From NCBI RefSeq assembly GCF_004216695.1, contig NZ_SGXC01000002.1, positions 1-64,000 on the forward strand: 64,000 nucleotides of DNA, written 5' to 3'. The notes beneath the pieces were generated by a model, which worked only from the letters and a program-made list of their open reading frames with translations, was not told where the DNA came from and did no database searches. Each line of letters begins with the position of its first letter. The first letter of the stretch is position 1. The translations under genes were made by a program, and so were the position numbers. Below are positions 27,297-35,888 of this stretch, one piece after another. The DNA comes from Pigmentiphaga kullae (lineage in GTDB: Bacteria; Pseudomonadota; Gammaproteobacteria; Burkholderiales; Burkholderiaceae_B).

Positions 27297-29318
27297 TCAC
27301 GCGCGTTCTCCGTCTTCCCCTGCACGCGAAGAAGAAAGATCCGCGATCCGCTGCGCCCATGCCGGTGCAGGCTGCGCGCGGAAGAATGCCGTGTGCCCGG
27401 CCAGGTGCTCCGCGGCTTCCTCCAGCCAGCACGCGGCGGGCACGGCGGCGCAGGTGGCCGCCGCACGGGCCCGGTTGGCGTAGTTGCGCAGTGTTGCGCC
27501 GGCATCGTGCGGCGTGGCCAGCGGTTTGCTCATGGCGTGCAGGGCCAGGCCTATCCATGGCGCTTCCGGCGCCTCGGGCCGCCGGTCGAGCAAATGGCCC
27601 ATGCGCGCCAGCGCGTGGCCCAAGGACAGTGCCGCCAGCGCGCCGTCGGCGGTGGGGGCTTCCGTGCCGGAGCGCGCGATCAGTGCCAGGATCAGGAAGC
27701 GCAGGCGGGCCAGGTGGCGCGCCGCGCGCGTGGGCGTGCCTGCCCGCTGCGCGATGGCGGCGATCTCGGCGCGGATGGCGCGATGGATGTGTCGGCGGCG
27801 GCGCAGGGTGGTCATCGGGATCAGCCACCGGTAGGCGGCGTAGCTGCAGGCGATGCCGGCCAGCAGCATGAGTTCGACCGTGAGCAGTGCCATCGGTTCG
27901 GCGGGCTCGGCATTGACGGGCTGCGCCAGCACCGCGAACAGCATGTTGAAGGCCAGGCCGATGAAGGCCGTGCCGCGATGCGCCTGGGCCGTGGCGGCGG
28001 CCAGGATGAGGGGCGAGGCCAGGGCCAGCGACAGCCAGGGGTGGGGTACGACGGGTGCGACGCCCACGCGCCAGACGAAGGCCGCGACTGCGGCCGCGGA
28101 GGCACCGGCCAATACGCGCCGCATGAGCGGCACCGGTTCGTCGACCGAGGCAAACAAGGCGGTGAAGATGCATGCGCCCAGCATGAAGTAGCGCAGGGGT
28201 TCCCAACCGGATGCCAGCCATGCTCCCGCCGCGAGCGCCGAGATGGCCACGCCGCGCCACGCGGCGATGCGCACGCCGGCGATGTCCGCATGGGCGGCGG
28301 TGGACGAGGGGGCGGGCTCCGGCAGCGTTGCCGCCATGTTCCGGTAGCTCGCGGTGATGGCCGCCAGCGCCTGTTCGAATTCGTCCAGGCAGGTGTCGAA
28401 CAGCGGATCGGCGCCGCGCAGGCGGCGGGTCGCTGTGCGGACGATGGCCAGCGAGGATCCGCGTCCGGCCTGGATGGTCTCGGCCAAGTCGTCCAGGCTG
28501 GCCCGCAACTGCTCCAGGTCTTCCGCGTGGTTCGGGGCCAGCGCCTGCGCGTGCAGTCGCAGCGCCGGCATGATGGCGATCAGGTCGAGCAGTCCCGCCA
28601 GCAGGCCGCGCATGGGTTTGAGCCGGCGCCGCTGGGACAGCGAGCCGGCCGTCGTGTCCTCGGCGGTGGCCTCCAGTCCGGCCAGCGCCGCTACGAGCTT
28701 GCGCTCGCGTGACGGAGTGTCGGGAAGCCCGCCAGGCCCGAGCAGGCGGGCGGCATGGCCCAGCGTCGCGCAGAGCAGGTCGCGGGTCTTCTCCAGCAGG
28801 GCGGTCGCGGGAGAGGGCGGGTTCCACAACGCGATGACGAGCAGCGAGGCGGCGATACCTATCAGATTGTCGAGCATGCGCGCCGCCGCGAAGGCGGCCG
28901 TGTCGAGCGGCGTGCCGGCCGTCAGCACGACGATGACGGCGGTGGTCAGTCCGCACAGGGCCGCGCCGTAGGCGCGCTGGTGCCGCAGCAGATTGCTGGC
29001 GCCGCAGCACAGCCCCATCCATACGCACAGCGCGGTCAGCAGCAGGGCCGGGGCGCCGCCTGTCAGCGCGGTCAGCCCGACGGCAGCCAGGGCTCCGGCC
29101 AGTGTACCGAGCAACTGCATCAGGCTGCGCTCGAGCAGCAGTCCGCGCGTGGGTTGGCCGATCATCCAGACGGCCATGGCCGCCCACCAGGGGTTGGCGA
29201 TGGAGAAGGCGGTCGCGGCCGCCATGGCCAGTATCGAGGCGGCGGCCAGCCTCAGCGCGAAGCTGCGCGAGGCGGGGTGGCGAAGAGCGGGAAAGAGGAG
29301 AAAAGGCTGGATGTGCAT
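27297..29318 (-). CDS. FUSC-family inner-membrane protein (YccS/AaeB-like exporter)
   Basis: 673 residues with two clusters of about five to six membrane segments (roughly 20-165 and 355-500), separated by and followed by soluble regions. This is the fusaric-acid-resistance-like (FUSC) architecture. Relatives include AaeB, which exports aromatic acids, and YccS. An aromatic-acid exporter would fit the nearby ring-cleavage operon, but that is inference. No membrane-fusion partner gene is adjacent. It starts just downstream of the siaD end and ends close to tRNA-fMet copy 2. Confidence 0.85.
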   Translation of the reverse strand: MHIQPFLLFPALRHPASRSFALRLAAASILAMAAATAFSIANPWWAAMAVWMIGQPTRGLLLERSLMQLLGTLAGALAAVGLTALTGGAPALLLTALCVWMGLCCGASNLLRHQRAYGAALCGLTTAVIVVLTAGTPLDTAAFAAARMLDNLIGIAASLLVIALWNPPSPATALLEKTRDLLCATLGHAARLLGPGGLPDTPSRERKLVAALAGLEATAEDTTAGSLSQRRRLKPMRGLLAGLLDLIAIMPALRLHAQALAPNHAEDLEQLRASLDDLAETIQAGRGSSLAIVRTATRRLRGADPLFDTCLDEFEQALAAITASYRNMAATLPEPAPSSTAAHADIAGVRIAAWRGVAISALAAGAWLASGWEPLRYFMLGACIFTALFASVDEPVPLMRRVLAGASAAAVAAFVWRVGVAPVVPHPWLSLALASPLILAAATAQAHRGTAFIGLAFNMLFAVLAQPVNAEPAEPMALLTVELMLLAGIACSYAAYRWLIPMTTLRRRRHIHRAIRAEIAAIAQRAGTPTRAARHLARLRFLILALIARSGTEAPTADGALAALSLGHALARMGHLLDRRPEAPEAPWIGLALHAMSKPLATPHDAGATLRNYANRARAAATCAAVPAACWLEEAAEHLAGHTAFFRAQPAPAWAQRIADLSSSRAGEDGERA

Positions 29319-29465
29319 CGATGGCCCGTTGAAACTGAGCCTCCTCCAGCTCTGCCGGATCGTGGTGTCCGGCTTTGCGGTGCCGTCCGGGCGGACCGCG
29401 GGACGATTATAGAGGCTCGGGCCCCATCGTCCTATTTCAGCGTCTGGCGTGGACCAGGCGGGGCC

Positions 29466-30254
29466 TCAGACCTCGGACAGCACGATGCAGTCGCGGCCCC
29501 GGCGCTTGGCCTCGAGCAAGGCCGCGTCCGCCCGCTCGACGGTGTCGGAATAGTGTTCGCCGTGGCGATAGGCGCTGATGCCCACGCTGGCGCTGATGGA
29601 TTGGCCGACGTCCGGCGCGCCGGCGTGTTCGCGGATGCGCGTGCAGACCCGCTGCGACAGCGCCTGCGCCGACACCAGGGTGGTGCCGGGCATGATCATC
29701 ATGAATTCCTCGCCGCCCCAGCGCCCGCACAGGTCGTACTCGCGCAGAGAGCTTTGCAGGATGCGGCCCACTTCGATCAGGGCGCGGTCGCCGGCGGCAT
29801 GTCCGAGCGTATCGTTGATGCGCTTGAAGTGGTCGATGTCCAGCATGGCGATGGTGTACGGCTGGCCCGAGCGCGACGCGCGCTGGCTTTCTTCCTTCAG
29901 CCGGTGCATCAGGTGCCGGCGGTTGGCCAGGCCGGTCAGGACGTCGCGGTTGGAGGCGTCGCTCAGGGCGACGTTCAGGTCCTGCATCATGCGTTGGTAG
30001 TGGTCGGAGATGCGGGCCAGCTTCTCCAGTTTGCGCAATTGTTTCTGGAAGCGCTCGTCCAGGTCGTTCTCGCGCTCCTTGGCCAGGGTCTGGTAGCCGT
30101 CGGAGATGTGGGTGACCCGATCGAGCCGGGTCGTCTGGTCGAGGAAGGCGCGCCAGATTTCGTCCAGGGCCGCGCGCAGCGGGTGGTCCTGGTACTCCGG
30201 CTGGGCCAGCAACTGCTCGATGCGCCGGCCGAGGTCCTCGATGTCGCGTTTCAT
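29466..30254 (-). CDS. siaD: Diguanylate cyclase SiaD
   Basis: 262 residues: an N-terminal coiled-coil region (about 1-95) and a C-terminal GGDEF domain with active-site GGEEF. The product-inhibition site RxxD (REYD) is five residues upstream of it. It makes cyclic di-GMP. In Pseudomonas the SiaC protein binds SiaD and switches its activity on. It is the last gene of siaABCD, 11 bases after siaC. Confidence 0.92.
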   Translation of the reverse strand: MKRDIEDLGRRIEQLLAQPEYQDHPLRAALDEIWRAFLDQTTRLDRVTHISDGYQTLAKERENDLDERFQKQLRKLEKLARISDHYQRMMQDLNVALSDASNRDVLTGLANRRHLMHRLKEESQRASRSGQPYTIAMLDIDHFKRINDTLGHAAGDRALIEVGRILQSSLREYDLCGRWGGEEFMMIMPGTTLVSAQALSQRVCTRIREHAGAPDVGQSISASVGISAYRHGEHYSDTVERADAALLEAKRRGRDCIVLSEV

Positions 30255-30265
30255 GGTCGTGAAGG

Positions 30266-30643
30266 TCAGTCGTGGGCGACGATGGCAAAAGGAAAACTGC
30301 AGTCTTCCTTGAATTCCTCGGCCAGTTCGGCCACCCGTTCGTTACGCCTATCGTAATGCCAGTTGACCGAAACCGGGTGGCCGCCGCCATGCGCGTCCTC
30401 CAGCAGGTCGAAGACGTCCATGATGGCGCGGACGCTGCTGGTGTTCAGGTAGAGCAGGTGCAGCTCCAGCGACAGCGGACGCCTGGCCTCGGCCAGGAAG
30501 CGTTCGACCCAGTCGATCACCTGGTTGAACAGGTCGAAGGAGTTTTCCGGGTAGGAATCGCCGGTCATGGTCAGGACGCCGGCGTCCCAGTCGCCGGAAA
30601 TGGCGGGGGTGGACTGGCTGCCTGTAATCGTGAGGTTGCTCAT
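30266..30643 (-). CDS. siaC: Biofilm-regulation phosphoprotein SiaC (DUF1987)
   Basis: 125 residues. Thr68 in LLYLNTSSV corresponds in position to the Thr68 that SiaB phosphorylates and SiaA dephosphorylates in Pseudomonas aeruginosa SiaC. Unphosphorylated SiaC activates the cyclase SiaD. It lies between siaB (18 bases) and siaD (11 bases). The protein fold is of anti-anti-sigma type in the family. Confidence 0.92.
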   Translation of the reverse strand: MSNLTITGSQSTPAISGDWDAGVLTMTGDSYPENSFDLFNQVIDWVERFLAEARRPLSLELHLLYLNTSSVRAIMDVFDLLEDAHGGGHPVSVNWHYDRRNERVAELAEEFKEDCSFPFAIVAHD

Positions 30644-30661
30644 GATGCTGGTACTCGTTTG

Positions 30662-31207
30662 CTAGATGACGGCGCTCAGGCTGAAGAACGCCCGGCCCGC
30701 GTCGATTTCCTGCAGCGAGGCGCTGAGCGGCTCGCTGGCCTTGCGGGCGATGTCGATCAGGCCCAGCCCCGAGCCGCTGCTGGCCCCCGCGTCGCGTGGC
30801 TTGCGCAGTTGTTCCTTGTAGCTGGCCTTGAGCTGGGCCTTGTCCTGCCGGGCCAGGATGTTGATCCGTTCGAGCAGCGAATGGCCGTCGGCGATTTCCA
30901 CCACATTCCCGGCCGACACGACGTGGCGGCCGTCTTCCTTGTTGGCCACGATGACGGTGGCCATCGCTTCGTGCTCGGCATAGCCCTGGGCGCTGGCATA
31001 GTGCCGGATGTTCTGCGTCATTTCGATGTATGCGCCGAAAACGTCCATGGCCGCCGAGGGCTGCACCTGCTCCGCCTGCAGGTAGTTGCGCAGCGCATTG
31101 CCGATTTCCTCGATCAGGCTGCGCGAGATGGGGCCGTTGAAACACAGCATGATGCGGTCGCGGGTGAAGCTTTCGCGCATGGCGAAAAGGTCGATCGAAT
31201 CCATCAT
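30662..31207 (-). CDS. siaB: Biofilm-regulation protein kinase SiaB
   Basis: 181 residues, DUF6272/SiaB family with an atypical GHKL-like fold. Segments visible are a helix with Glu/Asn (YIEMTQNIRHYA) and a glycine-rich SGSGLGLIDIA near residue 140. SiaB phosphorylates SiaC. Its start overlaps the siaA stop (ATGA at 31204-31207), which gives translational coupling. Two adjacent ATGs exist (31207 and 31204); the first was kept. Confidence 0.9.
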   Translation of the reverse strand: MMDSIDLFAMRESFTRDRIMLCFNGPISRSLIEEIGNALRNYLQAEQVQPSAAMDVFGAYIEMTQNIRHYASAQGYAEHEAMATVIVANKEDGRHVVSAGNVVEIADGHSLLERINILARQDKAQLKASYKEQLRKPRDAGASSGSGLGLIDIARKASEPLSASLQEIDAGRAFFSLSAVI

Positions 31208-33210
31208 GACTCCGCGCTAAGGTTGGCCTGCTCGAACTTGAATGACAAGACGGTGATATCGTCGCGCTGCGGTTGGCGGCCCTGGTAGTCTACCAATGCC
31301 TGGGTGACGGCGTGGGCCTGCTGGTCGAGCGGGAGCCCGGCCACCGACTGCAGCAGGTCGACCAGGCGGCGATTTCCGAAACTGAAGCCATGTTCCCCTC
31401 CGGATTGGTCCAGCAGGCCATCGGTGACGAGGTAGAACGTGCGATCGGCCAGGGGCAGCGTGACGTTGGCATATTCCCCGACGCGCTTTTCCCCCAGGGC
31501 GCGGCGGGCGCCCTTGTATTCCTCGACGGCGTCGCCGCTGCTGGCGTAGAGCGTCATTTTCGCGCCGGCGAAGCGCAACTGTCCAGCATGCCGGTCCACG
31601 TAGACCAGGGCCGCGTCCATGTTGGTGGCCAGGGCGCGCGGCAGTTCGGCGTCGCTCAGCATGGCCCGCATGGCCGCGTCGGTGCGGGTCAGGATGGCCG
31701 CGGGATCGCCCGGACCGGCCTCGGAAATGGCGTGGTCGATGGCGGCGCGGGCCAGCATGGTCATCAGCGCGCCCGCCACGCCGTGGCCGGCGCAATCGAC
31801 CACGCCCAGCAGGCAGTTGTCGCCATCGGCCCGGAACACGTAGAAATCGCCGCCCACCACGTCGCGGGGCTTCCACAGCACGAAATGGTGCCGCCCCAGG
31901 GACTGCACCAGCTGCCGGTCGGGCAGGATCGCGCGCTGGATCAGGCTGGCGTAGTCGATGGAGTCGTCGATGGTCTTGTGGGTGGCGGCCATGCGCTCGT
32001 TGGCTTCTTCCAGCGCCTGGGTGCGCTCGCGCACCCGCTGTTCCAGCTCGGCGGTATGCGAGCGGACTTTCTCGGCCATGACCCCGAAGGCCCGGCTCAG
32101 TTCGCCGATTTCGTCGCTGCCGCCTTCGGGCAGGGTGACGTCGTAGCGGCCGGCCGAAATCGCCTGGGCCGTGTGCTGCAGCCGGCGCAGGGGCGCCAGC
32201 ATCAGCCGGTCGACCGCGTAGCCGAAGCCCAGGAGCAGCAGGAACAGCACGGCGGCCAGCGCCAGCAGCGCCGGCACCAGCCACTGGTAGTTGACGATGC
32301 GGGCGATGCCCAGGTCCACCGACGTCAGGACGTACCACCGCAGCTCGGGCAGATAGACCAGCGCGACGGCCGACTTCGCGCCGTTCAGCGTGGCGAACAG
32401 CGGAATGGCGTTGCCGGGGGTGGCCAGGGCGTCGGCCATGGCCTGCTGCAGCCGGGTGCGCTCGGCATCGCGGGCCACCAGCCCCTGGACCGTGCGCTGG
32501 GCGGTTTCCTCGGCGGTCATGGATTTGAAGGCGATGCGGGTGGCGTCGGGGTGGACCTGGATGTTGCCCTGGCGGTCGAAGATGATGGTGGTCACGCCCG
32601 GCTCCACGCCCTCCATGAAGCCCTTCAGGAAGGTGGTCAGGTCCAGGCCCGTGCCTATCATGCCCAGCCGTTCCTCGCCGTCGCGCACCTGCACGTTGAA
32701 CCAGAACTTGGTCACGCCCAGGACGTGGTTGACGTCGATCTGCAGGTCGTAGGGCGCGCTGTCCTGCATGGTCGAAAAGAACCACGCGTCCTTGGGTTCG
32801 GAACGTTTCAGTGTGTAGCGGGGCGTTTCGACCGTGGGACCCTTGTCGTCGTTGTAATAGTAGGACGGCGTGCCGTCGATGACGAAATAGGAATGGTCGC
32901 GGAAATCGTGCTGGTAGCCGCGGGCTTCCCGGAAGAAGCGGCTGCGTTTGTCGGGATTGGCCGGGTCGCGCATCCAGTCCAGGGTCAGGGTCGAGCTGGC
33001 CATGCGCTGGGCCAGCGCCAGTTCGCGCATGACCGGGGCCAGCAGCTTCTGCTCGCTCAGCAGCGTGTGGTTGCGGGCGTAGGCAACGCCGAAATACTCG
33101 CGCACGGCATTGATGCCCTGCCAGGCCAGCAGTGCCGCCGGCACCAGTGCCACGGCGCAGGCGAACAGGAGTGCCAGCAGCGATTTACCCCTCAGACCCA
33201 GCATGGCCAT
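31204..33210 (-). CDS. siaA: Biofilm-regulation PP2C-type phosphatase SiaA
   Basis: 668 residues: membrane segment (about 9-30), a periplasmic dCache-like sensor (about 35-300), a second membrane segment (about 306-330), HAMP (about 330-385), a short coiled coil, and a SpoIIE/PP2C domain with metal-binding aspartates (GGDFYVFRADGD, VVDCAGHGVAGALM). It dephosphorylates SiaC in response to an external signal, raising cyclic di-GMP through SiaD. I start at MAMLGLRGKSLL (33210), which has an AAGGAAA site; an open frame runs 57 codons further but shows no family sequence. It is the first gene of siaABCD. Confidence 0.93.
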   Translation of the reverse strand: MAMLGLRGKSLLALLFACAVALVPAALLAWQGINAVREYFGVAYARNHTLLSEQKLLAPVMRELALAQRMASSTLTLDWMRDPANPDKRSRFFREARGYQHDFRDHSYFVIDGTPSYYYNDDKGPTVETPRYTLKRSEPKDAWFFSTMQDSAPYDLQIDVNHVLGVTKFWFNVQVRDGEERLGMIGTGLDLTTFLKGFMEGVEPGVTTIIFDRQGNIQVHPDATRIAFKSMTAEETAQRTVQGLVARDAERTRLQQAMADALATPGNAIPLFATLNGAKSAVALVYLPELRWYVLTSVDLGIARIVNYQWLVPALLALAAVLFLLLLGFGYAVDRLMLAPLRRLQHTAQAISAGRYDVTLPEGGSDEIGELSRAFGVMAEKVRSHTAELEQRVRERTQALEEANERMAATHKTIDDSIDYASLIQRAILPDRQLVQSLGRHHFVLWKPRDVVGGDFYVFRADGDNCLLGVVDCAGHGVAGALMTMLARAAIDHAISEAGPGDPAAILTRTDAAMRAMLSDAELPRALATNMDAALVYVDRHAGQLRFAGAKMTLYASSGDAVEEYKGARRALGEKRVGEYANVTLPLADRTFYLVTDGLLDQSGGEHGFSFGNRRLVDLLQSVAGLPLDQQAHAVTQALVDYQGRQPQRDDITVLSFKFEQANLSAES

Positions 33211-33455
33211 GCGGATTTCCTTGACAAGCGCGACATGCCGATCCGGCAAAGCCGCGATTGTGCCGGGCGCGCGCGGCTCATGCAACGAAACGTTGCGCCG
33301 CAGCCCGCAGGCGGGGTGGGGCTTATGCATCGCATTACCCGGAGCGCAGTGGACGCGCGCGGCCATTGGGCCTAGAGTCAAGGATCGCGATGCGCGAATC
33401 GGTCGCCGCCAGGGCCTGGGGACGACCGCTGGTTCAGACTATCGGAGACAGGCTT
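33211..33455. promoter_or_regulatory. siaA upstream region with perfect short palindrome
   Basis: The 245-base gap between siaA and the divergent small gene contains GCAACG-AAA-CGTTGC (33282-33296), a perfect 6-3-6 inverted repeat about 75 bases upstream of siaA, consistent with an operator or hairpin. No clear sigma-70 boxes were found for siaA. Confidence 0.4.
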
Positions 33456-33725
33456 ATGACCACGGAGCTTGCCAGAGAAGTCCGGCCCGCCGTGCTGGAC
33501 GGCGCCGTTCGCTTCACCGCCCGGTTCGAGGGCCGCAAATCCCAGGAGTTCGAAATTTCCGCCGATGTGCTGCGCGAGCACTTCGGCGCCTCGGACGCGT
33601 CCGCCGACGCGCTGCTGGCCGCTTTCCACCGGGGCCGGCACGAGATCCTGACCGCGGCGGCGGAAACTCTCGGCACGCCCACCAGCGGAATCGTCCAACT
33701 GGGCACGGGCGACTTCCGCGCCTAG
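33456..33725 (+). CDS. Small DUF1488-type protein
   Basis: 89 residues with the pattern of DUF1488 proteins: VRFTARFEGR, then EISADVLREHFG, then LLAAFHRGRHEILTAAAETL. The function of the family is unknown; proteins are small, cytoplasmic and have no membrane segment. It is divergent from siaABCD and has a GGAGA ribosome site. A weak terminator follows. No functional link to siaABCD is established. Confidence 0.75.
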   Translation: MTTELAREVRPAVLDGAVRFTARFEGRKSQEFEISADVLREHFGASDASADALLAAFHRGRHEILTAAAETLGTPTSGIVQLGTGDFRA

Positions 33726-33728
33726 CCG

Positions 33729-33751
33729 CCGGCCTGGCGCCGGTTCTTTTT
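33729..33751 (+). terminator. Probable terminator after the DUF1488-type gene
   Basis: Short stem CCGGC/GCCGG with a 5-base loop (33729-33743) followed by TTCTTTTT. It lies between convergent genes. Confidence 0.6.
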
Positions 33752-33753
33752 CA

Positions 33754-34671
33754 TCACGACGATGGCCGCGCCGCGGCCCGCCTGCGCGCGGCCGTCGCCA
33801 GCACGATGCCGCTCGCGATGAGGCCGATGCCCGCCAGGTGGAAGGGATGGACCCGCTCGCCCAGGAACACGACCGCCAGCAGCGTGCCGAAGACCGGCAT
33901 CAGGTGGATGAACAGGCTGGCGGGCCCCGCGCCTATCAGTTCCACGCCGCGGTTGTAGAAGAAATTGGCGACGATGCCGGGCAGCAGGATCACGTAGGCG
34001 ATGGCCAGCGTGCTGGGCAGGCCGGTTTCGATGCGCGCGCCCTGCGCATGCTCGTACAGGTACAGGGGCAGCAGCATCAGCGTGCCCATCAGGAAGGTGA
34101 CGGTCAGCAGGCTGAGCGGGTGGATGGCCGGGCGGCGGGCCAGCAGGGTGGTGTACAGGCCCCAGACCGCGACCGCGGCGACGATCCAGGCGTCGCCGGG
34201 ATTGAGCGCGAAGGCCAGCAGGTCCTGCGGCCGGCCGCGGGTGGCGATGGCGGCGATGCCCGCCAGGGAAATGGCCACGCCGGCCATCTGGGCCAGGGTG
34301 GCGCGCTGGCCCAGCAGCAGGAACGAGAACAGCAGCGTCACCATGGGGATGGCCGACTGCATCAGCAGCGCGTTGACCGCGGACGTCTCGCGCAGGCCGA
34401 TGTAGACCAGCGTGTTGAAGCCGGCTATGCCCAGCAGCGACAGCAGGAGCAGGATGGGCACGTGCCGCCTGATGACCGGCAGGTCGGCCCGCCAATGCCG
34501 GCGCGTCAGCACCAGCAGGATCAGCGTGCCGCCGGCCCAGCGCCAGAAGGCCAGCGCGACGGGCGGAACGGTGCCGCCCGCCGCGCGTCCCACGATGAAG
34601 TTGCCCGACCAGAACAGCACGGTGGTGATGAGGAGGAAATAGGCGGAGTTCCAGAGTCGGGAGGCAGGCAT
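33754..34671 (-). CDS. DMT-superfamily (EamA) transporter
   Basis: About 305 residues with ten membrane segments in two EamA repeats. It belongs to the same superfamily as the gene at 9982 but is clearly a different subfamily ([22 protein letters not shown]). Metabolite or drug export is expected; substrate unknown. I start at the ATG 34671 ([14 protein letters not shown]). A TTG at 34728 would add 19 residues and overlaps the probable scpB promoter, so it seems less likely. Confidence 0.85.
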   Translation of the reverse strand: MPASRLWNSAYFLLITTVLFWSGNFIVGRAAGGTVPPVALAFWRWAGGTLILLVLTRRHWRADLPVIRRHVPILLLLSLLGIAGFNTLVYIGLRETSAVNALLMQSAIPMVTLLFSFLLLGQRATLAQMAGVAISLAGIAAIATRGRPQDLLAFALNPGDAWIVAAVAVWGLYTTLLARRPAIHPLSLLTVTFLMGTLMLLPLYLYEHAQGARIETGLPSTLAIAYVILLPGIVANFFYNRGVELIGAGPASLFIHLMPVFGTLLAVVFLGERVHPFHLAGIGLIASGIVLATAARRRAAARPSS

Positions 34672-34719
34672 GGGGTGGAGGGCCAGGGTTGATCGTGCGG
34701 GGCCGGTTTGCCCGGAGGC

Positions 34720-34748
34720 TTGTGACAAGCGCGTGCAGACGCTACACT
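34720..34748 (+). promoter_or_regulatory. Sigma-70-like promoter of scpB-rluB
   Basis: TTGTGA (34720-34725) and TACACT (34743-34748) with the ideal 17-base spacing. Start of transcription is expected near 34755, which leaves a leader of about 220 bases before scpB. The leader (34755-34976) is GC-rich with local hairpins such as GCGCC...GGCGC and CCGG pairs, but no known riboswitch was recognised. Confidence 0.6.
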
Positions 34749-34976
34749 AAGAACCGCTGCAGGGGCTTGCGCCCGCGCCGACAAGGCGCGGCCGGTCTTG
34801 CCGGTGGTCACGAACCCGGCTCCCAAACGCTCCCGCATCATCACAGGCCGGTTCAGCATAACGTAGAACTCCGCCAGCTCGCCCTGAAGGTCGGGCCGGT
34901 CGTCCAGGCCACATGCTCTAAGAATCAGAACCCGTATTGGGAACCATACGGATTACGCCCGTTTGATCACACGCTC

Positions 34977-35888
34977 ATGAACACCAGCGAGGCAAGGCTC
35001 GTGCTGGAGACTGCGCTCTTGTGCGCGCAGGAACCGTTGCAATTGTCGGAACTGCGCAAGCTGTTCGCCGACGAGGTCGGCAACGATACGCTACGCGGCC
35101 TGTTGCAGGACATACACCAGTCATGGGCCGAGCGCGGCATCGAGCTCGTTGCGCTGGCCAGCGGCTGGCGGTTCCAGAGCCGGCCCGCCATGCGGCCCTA
35201 TCTCGAACGCCTCAATCCCGAGCGGCCGCCGAAGTATTCGCGCGCCGTCATGGAAACGCTGGCGATCGTGGCCTACAGGCAGCCCGTCACGCGCGGCGAC
35301 ATCGAGGAAATCCGCGGCGTGACCGTGTCCTCGCAGGTCATCAAGACCCTCGAGGATCGTGGCTGGATCGAGGTCATCGGCCATCGCGACGCGCCCGGCC
35401 GGCCGGCGCTGTTCGGCACCACGCGCCATTTCCTGGACGACCTGGGGCTGAAGGCGCTGGACGAGCTGCCGCCGCTGGAGTCGGCCGAGTCCGTCGCCGC
35501 GCTGAGCGGATTGGACGGGTCAGGGGACCTGTCCCTGGCGGTAGAAGGGGCCGAGCAGGACATCCCGGTCGAAGCCGATGCCGCCGCCAATGACGACGCG
35601 GCCGCCGAGGCGGTCGTCATTGACGAGGCTGCTCCCATCGAAGAAGTGGCGGTCGTCGATGAAACGGCGGTCGTCGAAGAAGTGCAGGTGGTCGAGGACG
35701 CCGTCGTTGCCGAGGGCGCCGAACCCGGCGACACCTGGGCGGACGAGGACATCGCCGCCGAGGCCGTCGCGGACGAACCCGCCGGCCACGAGGAAACCGA
35801 TATGCAAGCGCCCGACGCCGAGCCGGCGCCTGGCGTCGAGGACGAGGAGTCCTCGGTTACGAAGACAAGCAACCAAGACCATACATGA
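34977..35888 (+). CDS. scpB: Segregation and condensation protein ScpB
   Basis: 303 residues. The ScpB core of two winged-helix domains spans about 1-185 ([38 protein letters not shown]). It is followed by a long acidic alanine/glutamate/valine-rich tail (about 190-303) not found in shorter ScpB proteins. ScpB binds ScpA and SMC in the chromosome condensin. scpA is not in the window next to it. The stop overlaps the start of rluB. Confidence 0.93.
   Translation: MNTSEARLVLETALLCAQEPLQLSELRKLFADEVGNDTLRGLLQDIHQSWAERGIELVALASGWRFQSRPAMRPYLERLNPERPPKYSRAVMETLAIVAYRQPVTRGDIEEIRGVTVSSQVIKTLEDRGWIEVIGHRDAPGRPALFGTTRHFLDDLGLKALDELPPLESAESVAALSGLDGSGDLSLAVEGAEQDIPVEADAAANDDAAAEAVVIDEAAPIEEVAVVDETAVVEEVQVVEDAVVAEGAEPGDTWADEDIAAEAVADEPAGHEETDMQAPDAEPAPGVEDEESSVTKTSNQDHT

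Noticed and set aside
33258-33455. A longer form of the DUF1488-type gene starting at 33258
   Set aside because: The added residues are Arg/Ala-rich without similarity, while the ATG at 33456 has a GGAGA site and starts the recognised domain closely.
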